Source of the DNA: Vespula vulgaris
Lineage: Eukaryota; Arthropoda; Insecta; Hymenoptera; Vespidae
DNA: 64,000 bases
Assembly: GCF_905475345.1 (NCBI RefSeq)
Contig: NC_066603.1
Coordinates: forward strand, 2,641,001 to 2,705,000
Direction of reading: 5' to 3'
The first letter of the stretch is position 1. Each line of letters begins with the position of its first letter. Under the pieces are notes generated by a model that was not told the origin of the DNA, did no database searches, and worked only from the letters and a program-made list of their open reading frames with translations. This document shows, piece by piece, positions 52,607 to 64,000 of the stretch. The position numbers were made by a program, and so were the translations under genes.

Positions 52607-54785
52607 TGAAGATTAAAGAAACTTTTTTATTCTCATTTCTTTTTATTTTTTTTATTTCAATTACGTGCAATAATAATTCACATGTTATCGACATAAAACT
52701 TATTATAAGTCGGTGATAAACTATTTAAAGTATTGATCTTTAAACAAGTCTTATGATGGATGGTAATATTATGCTTTTCACGATCGACAATTTTCGCAAA
52801 TGTGTCTTTTAAGCGTTTCTCACGACTCGGTATTAAACTCAACTCTCATCGTAATCGATAATTAATCTTTGTCGAAACTAACGAAGACCTCGGGACTGAA
52901 TATTTAAGATAGTAATTCTGTTAACATGTTCACGATTCTGCAATAACAAACATGGACCATATGAACGATCGATGGCATAGTTTCGATATAGAACCAACGA
53001 AACATACGTGAAATGAATTTCTAATAGTATTTTCTAAATATTTATCATTCATACGTGTTCGATTCTTTTTTAAATGTATAAGAACGTCGATTGTAGACAC
53101 GTTCAAAAAGAAGGAAAAAAACTCGACTTTATCGACGGAAAATAAAGATCTTTATCATAAATCCAAAGAGAAAATAAAAAGTTAGAGTACGAAGAAATAA
53201 CAAATTATTTTTCTTTTTCTCTTTTTCTTTTTCTTTTCTAATATATTCAGGTATTTATATTATTGTTTAATTGTATATTAAAAAAAATATATATATATAT
53301 GTATATATGAAACGTTTAAAACGTTCTAAATTTTGTTACAATAAAACATTTTATAATCTTCTTTATCGTATATTTGAGTTAAAATTTGTATTTATTTTAA
53401 TTTAAAATAATACTGAAAGTAAGCTCTGAAAACATAAATATGTAATTTTAAGCTTTCGTAATATGAAAATTACATTTAACCAAAGGACCAATCCACATTG
53501 CGTCGGTAGTAAACAAGACGCTTGCTGCCACGTTAATTCTCGTTTATGAAAATCCCTTTTTTTTTTTATTTTTTTTCCTCTTTTTTTTCGTTTGCAAATG
53601 GCTCTTTCAACTCGTAACGTTGCAGCCTCTTCAAGTTAATATCGGCAACTCTTTATAGGTACATGTATATATACATATATATGTATATATATATATGTAC
53701 AGTAGGTATGTATAAAGCGGCGGCCGACTCTCTGAGTGAACAATACTAGTTTTGTCTTTTATATTATCCGGTACGGTTTTCAAACGGAACACATTGCCAA
53801 AGGACTGCTTACAATATTTTATTGTGAAAAAAAACAACAACAAAAAAAAAAGAAAAAGAAAAAGTGGAGATGCGTAGTCTCTTTTATATTCTTTAATTCT
53901 TTGTTTCTTAAAAAAGAAATAAAAAAGAAAAAGAAAAAAGAAAATCGATTTAGACGTACCATATACGACTTTGTTTTTTTTTCTCTTTTTTTCTTTCTTT
54001 CTTTTTTTTAATATTTATAAATTAGATCAAGCTTTGTTAGAAAAGTTGAAAGTCTGATACAACTTAACCTTTATATTTCAGTAAGGTATAGTAATAATTT
54101 GATTAAATTTATTAATTTAATTATAATCTTAAATTAATAATAATTATTTATTCGTATTACGTATTTAATATTGATAAATCGTATAATAAGTTTCTCTCTC
54201 TCTTTTTTTTTTTTTTTTAAAGTTACGAATCGAAACAAAGTCTCTTCCAAAATGATAAATTATGATTTTAATCTAATTTTATTTTGAAGTAATAAATCAC
54301 TAGCTTAATCTATAGCTAAAACATATCTTTTTAAATAATAAATTAGAAATCATTTGGTTAAATAATAAACATGTCCAGTTTGAACTAATCTCTATTTTTA
54401 ATTAATGAATTACAGTTGAACAAAGCTGATCAATTTTCTTTTTATTTTTTCTTTTTATTTCTTTTTTTTTTTTTCTCTTTATGATTTTCACGATAGAAAC
54501 GAAAAAAAGCTATTCATCGTACTTTGGAATTCTTTATTATTCCTCAGGTCTTTGTTAATATAACGCACGTTACAGAACATTAGCAATTTAAATTTACAAC
54601 CCTATTGTTTCCATTCCACCCACTGTGATCCCTTATCAGGATGAAATCAGTCAGTTTCTACGGGATTTATTATCCTTTCAAACTTCATTTTAGAAACCAT
54701 AATCATTCCTCATCAAGCACGTTAATGCTTTCACACGTTCGTTTCCTCTTTTCTTTTTTTTTATTATTTATGGATGTGTGTATAT

Positions 54786-54834
<49 letters not shown>

Positions 54835-56054
54835 CCACCAAAATATTTAAACAGAATAAATTCATTCGTATAATTCCAATACTTAACGCCCGATATTAAA
54901 ATGAATTATTTCGTCGTTGATTGCGATACGATGTAATAATCCAGTTTCATATATACATACATGTACATATATATTATATGTATTCTGAGTTATATATATA
55001 TGTGTATGTATATATATCATACGTATATTATAATATAATAATTGTAAACGTTCGAAGTTTAAAAAATTAAAAAATGTTGATTTTTATTAACTTATGTTAT
55101 TAATTAAACACAGTTAATCTTTACGTACATATTTTTTTGTTTGAGTAATTAAAATTTTATATTAAATTTTTTATCTAATCTATATATATATACACACATA
55201 CATAGTATACGTATATTGTATATAGGGTGACTCGATAATTATATCCATTTAAAGTAACAACGAAAAAAATTACGATTTTTATTAATATATCTTGCTAATT
55301 AAATACAATTCATGTTTACGCATATTTTATTATTTATTCAATTAAAATTTTATTATAGATCTTTAATAGAATTTGCCGATTTTGAAAAAAAAAAAATGTA
55401 TCAGTGATATTCCTTTGAAAGGGATATACACACACCGTATGTTAATACGAACTAATCGATTTGCAGTTGATCGTGGTAACGATGAAAATGTCGGATCGTT
55501 TATTAATATTCGATGTAATGTGAGAAGAGACACGTTTGAAAGCTTTATCGCGACGTACATTCTTCTATTCCATGAAACAATATGTTTCAAATTGAATACG
55601 AAATGATAGGGTAAAAAAAAAACTACAGGGAAAAAAACTGCATCAAAATTAATACCATTTTCTTTTTCATAGTTTATTTTCACATTGGTTTTCATTCCGA
55701 TTGGAAAAATTTCATTAAAAATGTTTTTGATGCAAGTGGACAAAAAACAGTACCTTCCAAATTTATAATATTTAAATATGAAAATAAAAAAGAAAATAAT
55801 AATATTACGTATATTAAAACAAAACGGAAAAAAGAGTATACAATGGAAAATATTAAAAGTAAAAAAATAAAACGAAAAGAAATTATTAGATATATTTACA
55901 TAAACGAAAGCATAATAACATTGAATCAAAATTATATGATGAAAGATACAAAGATTTGTTTTTTATTATTATTATTATTATTAATTTACTATAAAAATAA
56001 ATCAAGTAAATTACATACATACATACATACATATATACATATATACATACAAAA

Positions 56055-56107
<53 letters not shown>

Positions 56108-56901
56108 TATAACAAACGTGTGAATATAAAAATATATGATCTTTTTCATTTTCGTGATAATTAATTCGTATTAATAAACTATCACTAATATTAGATAACT
56201 ATCTAAATATTATATTTCTATTTTCAGGATTTCTCTCGTATTGTATTACCAATATCAACATTATCAGTGATGCTAGTTTCATCGTTGACTCTATTGGTCG
56301 TCTCACAATTACCTTCTACGTTAACATCAGCAAGAACAAGATTCCTCGTGGGACAACTATCATCTGTGATCCTTGGATTTGGTATCCTGATACTTGGTGG
56401 TGCTATTCCAATGTTTGCTTGCATCCTTTCGATTACAGCAGCCTTACCAAGGATTAAAAGGCTCAGACCAACTATCGGTCCTTTTATCCTTGCTATCATG
56501 CACGTGGGACAGAGATTTATCTTGGAAAAGGAATTGGTCGATAACAAAATAAGTCAAGTGAGTCTTTTATATATTTATGGTTCATATATCTTGTTCATAT
56601 ATATATATATATATATTTTTTTTGTTTTATTTTGTATTTTTTATTTATTAGGAATAACAAGCTTTATAGAATGAAAGAAATGTTGATTAAGATCATTCTC
56701 TTGGTTATCATTGACTTAAGACACTTGATATTTTAATAAGTTAATACATATTTCAATAAATATATGTAATAGTAATTAAATATGATTTATTTGAATATAT
56801 ATTTTTTATTATATACATATATTTCTTTATAATATTATAAATATAAATTTATGTATATATGAATATGTGCTTTTTAAGTTGCACGCTAATGATACTTAAA
56901 T

Positions 56902-56954
<53 letters not shown>

Positions 56955-57272
56955 GCAAATAAAAGAAAATATTTTACTTTTTTGTTTTTTAAGTATCTCT
57001 TTAATTATTATTTTTTTTTGTTCTTCACCTACTTTTTAATTTTTATTATTATTTCAATAATTGTATATAGCATCTCAATATCGCGATTTAGTATTTTTTT
57101 AGTACTTTCTTTTTTTTTTAATTTCACTTTTCCTAGATCTCTCTAATCTGGACTAATTCGTTTGACACCATTCACAATCTTTATCGAGTCAATAAATTTA
57201 TTTCTCTCTCTCTCTCTCTCCTCCCCTCCTCTTTCCCTCTCTCTCTATCAACTTTCATTGCATTTGACACGT

Positions 57273-57323
<51 letters not shown>

Positions 57324-57457
57324 CTCTCTCTCTCTCTCTTTTTCTCTTTCTCTTCCCATACCCATCTAATGTATAATATATATTTCTTGATATACATATA
57401 TAAAAAAAATATACACATATAAAAAAGAAATTATAAAAAAAATTCATATTTTGTCTG

Positions 57458-57505
<48 letters not shown>

Positions 57506-57729
57506 GACATGAAAAATATTCGTTGTATGTTCCTCAACCAAATGTGTGTATGTGTGTGTGTGTGTGGGTGGGTGGGTGAAAGAGAGAGAAAAAAGTTTTT
57601 CATTCAATGCCTCTCTCACTTTTTCTTTGTGAATAAGAAAGATCAATAAAATCCTTCGGGCGTGTCAATAAAATCCTTCAAGATCAAACTTGGATTGAGC
57701 AAGATTGTAAATAGATAGTAGTTTCTATT

Positions 57730-57780
<51 letters not shown>

Positions 57781-58007
57781 GTATATATATGCGTATATAC
57801 AAGACGGCTCTTTTATCTCAAAGAAACCTTCGATTTAAAGTTTTGCAACTTACGAACTAATCAATCATCTAACATTTCCAACTTTTATATATATATATAT
57901 AAATTTTAATTATATTATAAATCAAAGAGATTTGTTTTATTTTAATGTTATAATATTTATAATCATTTCAATTGAAACTTAAATTACTTATTTTGTATAA
58001 CATTCCA

Positions 58008-58039
<32 letters not shown>

Positions 58040-60690
58040 TTTAATTTAGTTAAAATTAAAAATAGATGAAAATCTTGTTAGGAGATAGAAAATCGTAGAA
58101 GAAAAAATTGTTGTAGATTATTTATTTAATGGAATTAACATGATCTGGTATGATTTTTGTTTGAATAAGTAATAACCAATCTAAGTTGGGATCAGAAAGT
58201 TATTAAAAGAAACATCGTTGTCCTTTACACGGTAGCAAAGATAAACATTCTTGGATATTTATATACCATGGTTAATCCAGATAGGAAGAGAGTACGTAAA
58301 CCTAATTATGTAAACATTGTTTCTATCGAATGTATGTACCAACGGTGATGATGATGGTGATGGTGGTGGTAAGGGTGGGGATGATGGAAGTGGGTATGAT
58401 ACATCGAGCTAACAGATGAGTTCTCTGGCAATTTTATGCAATACTCGTAATACGTTAAAATGATACGTAAATGTAATACTATAGCATATAAATGTATTTC
58501 GATAATATAAAGATCTATACTTGGTTCAAATACACATACATATATACACACGTGCATTTTCATTATCAATTATGATAGAGGAAGGAATAATGAATTTTGT
58601 TGTTTAATTCGTTTCTTTGAATATTATCAATTAAATTAATGCGACTATTTCAGAAAGAGAATGAATGCAATTTTTTTTTATTATATGTGTTATTTATTAT
58701 ATGTATTATATTAGTTTCAAAGTACTTGAAACATATAACGTCAAAATAGAAATTAGAATAGTTTGAAGTAAATCGTACTTATAGTATTAAAAGTTAATTA
58801 AATTCTGATTGGGAGATAATTAATTTTTGAGATATACTTGTGGGAGAAATGTTTGCGTATTTTTAGAAAATTGCAATTATTGAAATTGAAAAGAAAATGT
58901 TTCTTCTTTTTCCTTTTTCGTTTCTACGATTCTATGTTACGATTTTATTGCGACTATTATCGAAAAGTCATTGAATATAATTGGAGAATGTTTATTGAAT
59001 TTAAAATATAGTAAATATAAATATTTTGAATAAATTTTATGCCATTGTAATTATGATAGTTGTAATATAATTCTATAATCATTATTATCATTATTATTAT
59101 TACATTAAATTATTATAATGAAATTATTAATTATTATTATTACATTGAACAGATAATAAGCGAGGCTATATTGATGTTCACTGCGATCCTGGCAGGACTT
59201 TACTACAGGATTCTTACAGCAACGGCACATCAAAGGACCTTCGCTGGTACGAGAACGGTGATCGAGTCTCGGATAAAATTAGAATGCGAAAGAGAACAGC
59301 AAGAACAATTATTGCTAAGCGTTATTCCGGCCTACATAGCAGCAGAGGTAAAAGAACAGATGATACTTACGAATATTCTCTACGGAAATAGCCGTAAGAA
59401 AACCAAACGAAACGAAACCAAACGAAATCGTATAAAACGAAACTAAACGAAACGAAATCATAAGCTAAGTAAAAATTGCGGTCATAAATATTATTTTTTC
59501 TTTTTTCTAATAACAAAAGTTTGTTTTCTTAAATTTATTTTATAATGCAAATCGATGAAGATTATTGCATATCGTTTCGATTATCCTATCAAAATCAAAA
59601 TTGATTTCTATCTGTGGATTTTCTAAGTGATTCTTTAAATTAATTAAATTTCTCTGAGAATCTTTTAATTAATTTCTCTTTTTTTTTTTTTTCTTTTTAA
59701 ATTATAAAACTCCATGTGTCTTAAGTTTATAAAATTACAAGTTCGACTATAAGCCTAATTATATATATACATTTTTTTTTTTTACTAGAAAGAATCTGAT
59801 GTGCAATCTGTTAGTAATTGTAGTTATATTTATATATCATTTGCATTATAAATATTTTCTATTCATTCGAAATTTTTATCTTTAATCTCCGATCAGAAAT
59901 AATCATGGTCTATAGAATGTATCCAGATTAATATAAACTGCAATCTGTGTATACGTATACAAGCTGTTTTTTTTCTTCTTTTTTTTTAACTACGTTCACG
60001 TCATACATTGTTATCAAAATTTAATTAAACAATTTAATTCAATAATCCAATTCTAATACTTTTTTTTTTGATATATCATTTAATTATAATACTTTTTTAA
60101 TTACACATCATATAACACTTCATATAGTATTATTCAAAATTACAGAACTTTTTGTTCGATCTAAAAAAAAAAAAGAGAGAAAAAAAATAGAAAAAGAAAG
60201 AAAATAGGTAAATAAAAGAATAAATAAATAAATAAATAAATAAATTGATTAAAAAATTGTCACGTACACTTTTTTTTATCCGTTCAGAAAAGCAACTCCG
60301 CTTCGATCTTTTTTCTTTGCTTTTTTTTTTCTGCAAATGTAAACGACAGGAAAAAAAGAGAAAAAAAAGGACAAAGTAAAAAAAGAAAGATGTAGTAATT
60401 TTATCGAAAGAACATACGATACTGTTTGCAGGTTAAAAGGAGTATAATGTTGAAAATGGCGGACGCTTGTCAGGAAGCTAACAAGCACAAACAGACCAGG
60501 TTTCATGAGATGTACGTGCAACGACATAACAATGTCAGGTCAGTCACGATCGAACACGAATACATTAGCTGTAAGCATCGAAAGATATAACAAATTTATA
60601 TGTAGATGTGTGTATGTGTGTGTGTGTGTGTACATAAGAGTGATTGTGTATATACATAATCATATATACATGTGATTAAATATATGTGAT

Positions 60691-60737
<47 letters not shown>

Positions 60738-61174
60738 ATCAGTGATATAATCAATGATATAATCAGTAAATGATTGTGTGTGTTTTTGTGTATGTGCACG
60801 TGGGTGTGTATATATATATATAAAACTAATTGATTTATAAAATCATCTAAGAACGTTTGTTCTACTTACGGATTAAATTGATTTTATAAATTAATTATTC
60901 TTTTTTCGAAACCTTTTAGAATAATTTTCTTTCTCTTTTTACTTTTTCTATTTTTTTTTGTTTTTTTTTCCAGATTTTAAACAAATTCCTAAGCTTGTAG
61001 TTTTATGATCTGAGAAGAAAAAAAAAAAGAACTAGGCTAAAAAGTAATCTCGTGAAATAGAGTAATCGATTTTTTCAAAATCGTTTAAAAAAAAATGTTT
61101 TGGCCTATATAGTGTATAATATCGAAAAGAAAATATCGAGTTTGAAATCATTGAACCATGATAAAGCTGATTAC

Positions 61175-61205
<31 letters not shown>

Positions 61206-62586
61206 ATAAATATTCAAAAGGTTTTCGATGCATCTCTTCGTATTTGTTATTTACATCCCAACGAGATTAGATCTGGGGATTAGAGTGTTATGATGCATGG
61301 AAATTATGTTCATCAAGATGTGGCTTAATTAGACACGTAAACGTGTAGCAAGTAGAATGAACAAGTAGAATAATCAAAAGATTCAATTGATTTTCTATGC
61401 AATAGAATAATTTCTAATCCATGATTTGAATGAAATTCGTTGTTTTGCGAAGAGATTAGAATCGTATGAGAAACATATTTATTCTTCACTCTCTTTCGGG
61501 AATTTATATATCAATATTTTTGAAAATTATATTCTAGTTCAATTTTTCTTCTTATTAAATTTGTATATTTTTTAAGGGGAAATAATTTATTAATTATATA
61601 GTATATGAAAATAGTATAATGTTGATATAGTATAATAGTATGATAGTGTACTATTATAATATTATTTTTATGGTATATAATGTTATTGATACATTAGTAT
61701 TATTACAAACTACAGTATATTATATACATATATATATATGTATATATATATTATACTATGTTATAGCGTATTATATTATTAGTATACTAATAAAAAAATA
61801 TTAGAGAATGTATAGAATAATAATAATATAGCAATATTAATATGCTAATGATATAATATACTACAGTTAAAAATAAAATTACATAAAATAAATATATTAT
61901 ATATTATAACTATTAGATTATATCTATTAGTTATATCTTAATAATGTATTAAACTACATTAATCGAGTAACTAAACTAATTTAAATTAAACTAACTTATT
62001 TTTAAACTGAACTAATTTATTTATTTATTTATTTATTTATTTTTTCTTTTGAATATAATAAAAAGTTTGATTAAACAGACTCAAATTTTAATAGAAAATT
62101 CATGATTTAAAAATTATGGGAATAAGATATTACTTTTTCCGTTCGAAAGTTTGTTGTCTGTTAAAAGTTACGCGTCAATGCAAACGATAAAGATCGCCTA
62201 TTTTCACTGAAGCGAATTAATATGGGGAATCCCATAGGTAATTCTATTTCCCTAGTATGTGTAAGTGAAGAAGAGTAAGAATACTGTTCGATCTTCCGGA
62301 AAATCGAATTGCAAGCTATCTTTTCGTTTCGATATACAAAATATTATAAAATAAATAGAAGCGAATATTTTTCCTTTTTTTTTGTTTATTTTTTTTTTAA
62401 TAAATATAAGATGTTTTTGTTATTAACTTTTCTTATTTACTTACAACTTATTATTCATTTTTTAATTTTTTTAGCATTCTTTATGCGGACATCGTTAACT
62501 TCACGCCCCTTTCCGAGCAGCTTTCGGCATCCGATTTAGTGAAAACTTTGAACGAGCTTTTTGGCAGATTCGATCAAATCGCTCAG
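33668..62586 (+). CDS. Ac76E: Membrane adenylate cyclase, Ac76E-like, 5' part (partial)
   Basis: Adenylate cyclases convert ATP to cAMP at the plasma membrane under G-protein control. Six exons join in phase: 33,668-33,680; 52,016-52,182; 56,228-56,557; 59,153-59,347; 60,432-60,538; 62,475-62,586, giving 308 residues; the rest lies beyond the window. Residues 1-33 are an acidic N-terminus (MEEEENPTGTTTDES). Hydrophobic segments follow at about 34-56, 66-88, 99-133, 142-157 and 171-191, fitting the first membrane block. A signalling helix (EREQQEQLLLSVIPAYIAAE, 216-235) leads into catalytic domain C1 with VSILYADIVNFTPLSEQL; Asp276 is the first metal-binding Asp. The second metal Asp (LGDCYYC) is not reached. 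The VNFTPLS and FGRFDQIAQ wording recalls insect Ac76E and the type 2/4/7 group; class assignment is from memory. The 13-nt first exon is inferred from perfect phase and a GTAATT donor, and is the least certain part. Confidence 0.85.
34202..34275. repeat. (CT)n microsatellite
   Basis: CT dinucleotides with a few CTTA/CTTT interruptions within cyclase intron 1. Confidence 0.85.
37377..37530. repeat. (GA)n plus (GGAAA)n purine tract
   Basis: About 55 bp of GA followed by about 95 bp of GGAAA/GAAA-type units, an almost pure purine strand of 150 bp. Such tracts can form triplex DNA. Confidence 0.9.
40744..40830. promoter_or_regulatory. Duplicated GTCACGTGAT E-box module
   Basis: GTCACGTGATAT occurs twice, at 40,744-40,755 and 40,786-40,797, each followed by a related CGTTAGTC..TTTTTCTC stretch, so it is a duplicated module of about 42 bp. 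GTCACGTGA is the core bound by MITF/TFE-type bHLH-zip factors. It lies in cyclase intron 1; regulatory function is inferred. Confidence 0.35.
41622..41672. repeat. (AT)n microsatellite
   Basis: About 48 bp AT dinucleotide run in cyclase intron 1. Confidence 0.9.
42064..42111. repeat. (GA)n microsatellite
   Basis: About 46 bp GA run in cyclase intron 1, 100 bp before a longer (CT)n run of opposite strand sense. Confidence 0.9.
42212..42303. repeat. (CT)n microsatellite
   Basis: About 75 bp of CT followed by CTCG-interrupted units. Together with the (GA)n run at 42,064-42,111 it forms an inverted pair. Confidence 0.9.
42536..42897. repeat. Degenerate tandem duplication of about 175 bp
   Basis: Copies at about 42,536-42,708 and 42,709-42,897 share, in order, GAGAGAAA.., TCGGTTA.TTATTAATAGTG, TTCTAGATCGTTG, GCCATTTTA and TTTGTTTA. 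Divergence is substantial, so the duplication is old. Confidence 0.7.
43083..43318. mobile_element. MITE-like element, copy B
   Basis: GAGCCAAAAGTTTCTAGATG at the left matches GGGCCAAAAGTATCTATGTG on the opposite strand at the right, and the inverted homology continues inward through an AAAAATCAATT block for about 40 bp. A TCTGTATA remnant of the outer end is seen near 43,313. No ORF inside. The ends match copies at 6,650-6,940 and 63,600-63,897. Confidence 0.6.
43718..43767. repeat. (AT)n microsatellite
   Basis: About 48 bp AT run in cyclase intron 1. Confidence 0.9.
45043..45345. repeat. Minisatellite, about 50-bp unit, five to six copies
   Basis: The unit has two halves, TGTTCGTACCCATCACTACC and CACT(TTCTT)GTTCGTACTCAT, then TACAATCATTT, each itself related to the other. 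Later units lose the TTCTT insert or change CGTACC to CATACC. Being free of stops, all three plus-strand frames are open through the array, which explains ORFs of up to 181 codons; the repeated composition and lack of codon bias make coding unlikely. Confidence 0.9.
47148..47335. mobile_element. MITE-like element, copy C, degenerate
   Basis: Left end TATAGGGTGGGTCAAAAGTT followed by a GACTTTAAAGATCATC block; right end, on the opposite strand, CACAAAAGTTTTTTAGCG with a GATTTTAAAGATTAATT block. The internal order matches the other copies. Another outward-facing end (CTTTGGACCACTCTGTATA) lies just upstream at about 46,980. Confidence 0.5.
49717..50255. repeat. Three tandem degenerate copies of about 180 bp
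   Basis: Each copy carries, on the plus strand, a TAGAAA..AAA stretch, ATCTATA(A/G)AATTTT, a TGGTCA block, ATTCATTAG, and a (T/A)ATCAAAATCGAAT-type block, at about 49,717-49,925, 49,926-50,107 and 50,108-50,255. A fourth partial copy (ATTAAAATCGAACTG) lies at about 50,568-50,600, beyond the minus-strand ORF at 50,262-50,459. Confidence 0.65.
50262..50459 (-). CDS. Hypothetical 65-aa ORF nested in cyclase intron 1
   Basis: Starting at the ATG giving MSIFMRHFKDLNDDENDE, the ORF is hydrophilic, rich in Asp, Glu and Gln, and ends with a Ser run and TAA. Its amino-acid make-up is more protein-like than the AT-rich ORFs around it, and the open frame extends further upstream to 50,567. I recognise no family and see no signal peptide or membrane segment. 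It is flanked on both sides by copies of a repeated segment, so it may be part of a larger repeated locus or a decayed gene. Could equally be a chance ORF. Confidence 0.25.
   Translation of the reverse strand: MSIFMRHFKDLNDDENDESSQMGLQKIIDGYHDLEKLMNEEIHQEQDLEPDIIYTQKVSISSSSV
51494..51681. repeat. (CT)n-(GA)n palindrome, about 190 bp
   Basis: A (CT)n arm of about 64 bp ending CTCTTTAATAAA is followed by a 14-nt spacer and TTTATTAAAGAG plus a (GA)n arm of over 90 bp. The unique 10-12 nt inner parts of the arms are perfect inverted complements, so the structure is a true palindrome and not just two unrelated microsatellites. A hairpin or cruciform is expected. It lies about 330 bp before cyclase exon 2. 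Confidence 0.95.
52183..56227 (+). other. Adenylate cyclase intron 2
   Basis: 4.0 kb of AT-rich DNA with (AT)n at about 52,560-52,600 and 54,789-54,832 and a (CATA)n(AT)n run at 56,017-56,104. An open 188-codon minus-strand frame at 55,363-55,929 is Phe/Ile/Asn-rich and is not accepted as a gene. Confidence 0.7.
56558..59152 (+). other. Adenylate cyclase intron 3
   Basis: 2.6 kb with (AT)n at about 56,909-56,950, 57,462-57,503 and 57,730-57,770, (CT)n at 57,200-57,345, a (GT)n(GGTG)n run at 57,545-57,580 and a GATGGTGGTG run at 58,345-58,385. Nothing coding is seen. Confidence 0.7.
59348..60431 (+). other. Adenylate cyclase intron 4
   Basis: 1.1 kb, AT-rich, beginning with an AAACGAAACGAAACCAAACG-type pentamer repeat (59,400-59,460) and ending with A- and T-rich tracts. 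No coding content. Confidence 0.7.
60539..62474 (+). other. Adenylate cyclase intron 5
   Basis: 1.9 kb with (GT)n and (AT)n runs at 60,605-60,735, a likely decayed member of the inverted-repeat family around 60,815-61,105, a (GA)n run at about 61,181-61,204 and an (ATTT)n run at 62,017-62,042. No coding content. Confidence 0.65.
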
Positions 62587-64000
62587 GTAAATATTATATG
62601 AAGTATATATATATAAATTTTTTTTATTATATGAAATATATATATATCATTCTTAATATGTCTAATATTAAAATATAATAATAATAACAATAATTATACT
62701 ATATACAGTTTATAATAATATTTAATATTAGATTTAATTATGATATATATTATTATAATATATAATAATAATAATAGTAATCAGAAAAGCAAGGAGAATA
62801 TTAGTATTACTACAATTTACTAAAAAGTATTATTATTTTTATCAAGTATAATATTAACACTATGATCACAAACAAACGCATATTCTACTCTCATAAATTT
62901 TGTAATACTACTGATGGAAGATTGCAAAGTAAAATTTTGTACGATTATCGAAATCGATAAATAACATTCCTTGCAAAAATTAGGAGTCAAGGAATATTTC
63001 TGTGAAGCATTTAGAAATTGACTTCGTCTATCCTACATTTAGAATTCTTCATATATTTACCAATACACACATATATATATATAGAGAGAGAGGGGGAAGA
63101 TACATACATACATACATATGATGTACATATATACACGTAGTCAAGTCATAACTTGTACATCCATATATACATAAATAAATACATACATACATGGAAACCA
63201 ATCTACACACAGACACACATACATATACACACGTACAAGCATACTCTATCGCGGTTTAAAAAAGGATCTCTCGATAGATCGATAAAGGAACGTAAAGCAA
63301 GTAATATTGCACGAGGATATCTCGTTATTTTTATGTGAAACTACTTTAGAACGAATTTATTGCTTCATAAAGAGAAATTAAAAGAGAAAAAAAAGAAGAA
63401 GAAGAAGAAGAAAGAAATAATAGATAAATAAATAAGAATTACAAATTTATTAATGAAGGAATGATATTTTTAGAAGAAGAAAAAAAAAAGAAAAAAAAAA
63501 AAAAGAAAAATCAATTGGTTACAAAAAGAAAGAAAAGTATAATGTGTTTTGTTGTGCATTATGTATATAGATACACACACACACATACATAGAAATATAT
63601 ACAGGATGGGCCAAAAGTCTTCAAGTTAGCCGAAAGTTTGAAAGTGGTGTTAAAAAATGCAATAACTTTTATCCCGAGATTTCTTAAGTTCGCAAAGTTA
63701 CACCTGTAATTTTACGAGCCAAACTTAGTAATTTTACGATAATAAGCAACAACAAGAACAACAATAAAAAATATATATATATATTAGTGTAGAAAGTTGC
63801 GAAAGGTAGTAATTCATTTTTAAAATCACTTAGGAAGTTTTGACCGATCCAAGAACTTTACCGAGAATCATCTAAGGACCTTTGACTCACCCTGTATATA
63901 TACATGTACAAATTCGATACAGTCGTTTCGTCGATAGTTAGGATATTCGATCTCTATACGTACTATCGCCGTTCGTTATATGTCTAATGATTGGATGTTA
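62587..64000 (+). other. Adenylate cyclase intron 6, running off the window
   Basis: The exon encoding the rest of catalytic domain C1 (expected to contain RIKILGDCYYC) is not present to the right edge, so this intron is at least 1.4 kb. It contains (CATA)n runs near 63,100-63,190, A-rich tracts near 63,385-63,510 and an inverted-repeat element at 63,600-63,897. Confidence 0.7.
63600..63897. mobile_element. MITE-like element, copy E
   Basis: Left end TACAGGATGGGCCAAAAGTC and, on the opposite strand at the right, TACAGGGTGAGTCAAAGGTC, about 298 bp apart, the same length as copy A. Near the right end a second internal end-like block (TTTTAAAATCACTTAGGAAG, then TTTTGACC) matches the inner part of copy B. 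No ORF inside. Confidence 0.6.

Noticed and set aside
55363..55929. 188-codon minus-strand ORF, the longest single ORF in the window
   Set aside because: It lies in cyclase intron 2, is dominated by Phe, Ile and Asn from AT-rich DNA, overlaps poly-A/T tracts, and shows no recognisable motif or splice context.
56224..56547. 107-codon minus-strand ORF
   Set aside because: Antisense shadow of adenylate cyclase exon 56,228-56,557, whose plus-strand frame has membrane segments and correct splice phases.

Overview
This is an eukaryotic nuclear window, almost certainly from an insect and most likely a hymenopteran. Genes are split by GT-AG introns, intergenic and intronic DNA is very AT-rich, long (TA)n, (GA)n, (CT)n and (CATA)n microsatellites are everywhere, and the best-conserved protein (Enhancer of zeste) reads like insect E(z). 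Hymenoptera is an inference from base composition and microsatellite load; no species is claimed.

Layout. 1-17,578 is mostly gene-poor. It holds one convincing terminal coding exon on the minus strand (3,957-4,097) and two upstream segments that join it in phase (8,428-8,477; 10,778-10,844), giving a tentative unidentified gene with an acidic C-terminus. 17,579-20,540 (-) is a complete six-exon inositol oxygenase (295 aa). 22,356-27,920 (-) is a complete eight-exon SFSWAP / suppressor-of-white-apricot splicing regulator (829 aa). 28,532-32,220 (+) is a complete eleven-exon Enhancer of zeste, the H3K27 methyltransferase of PRC2 (758 aa). SFSWAP and E(z) are head-to-head across 611 bp between start codons. 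33,668 to the right edge (+) is the first part of a membrane adenylate cyclase resembling insect Ac76E: six exons, 308 aa, cut off inside the first catalytic domain. Its first coding exon is only 13 nt and is followed by an 18.3-kb intron.

The four identified genes are not an operon-like system; they are ordinary neighbours working in inositol catabolism, splicing regulation, chromatin silencing and cAMP signalling. The only shared control suggested is the divergent SFSWAP/E(z) promoter.

The most interesting unexplained items are: a GC-rich, splice-site-flanked exon with an in-frame stop in SFSWAP intron 1 (candidate poison exon); a dispersed family of about 200-300 bp inverted-repeat elements with CAGGGTG..TCAAAAGTTT ends; a very large (CT)n/(GA)n palindrome in the cyclase intron; a triplicated segment flanking a minus-strand ORF at 50.3 kb; and the tentative unidentified gene at the left. 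No CRISPR, tRNA, rRNA or clear autonomous transposase was seen.
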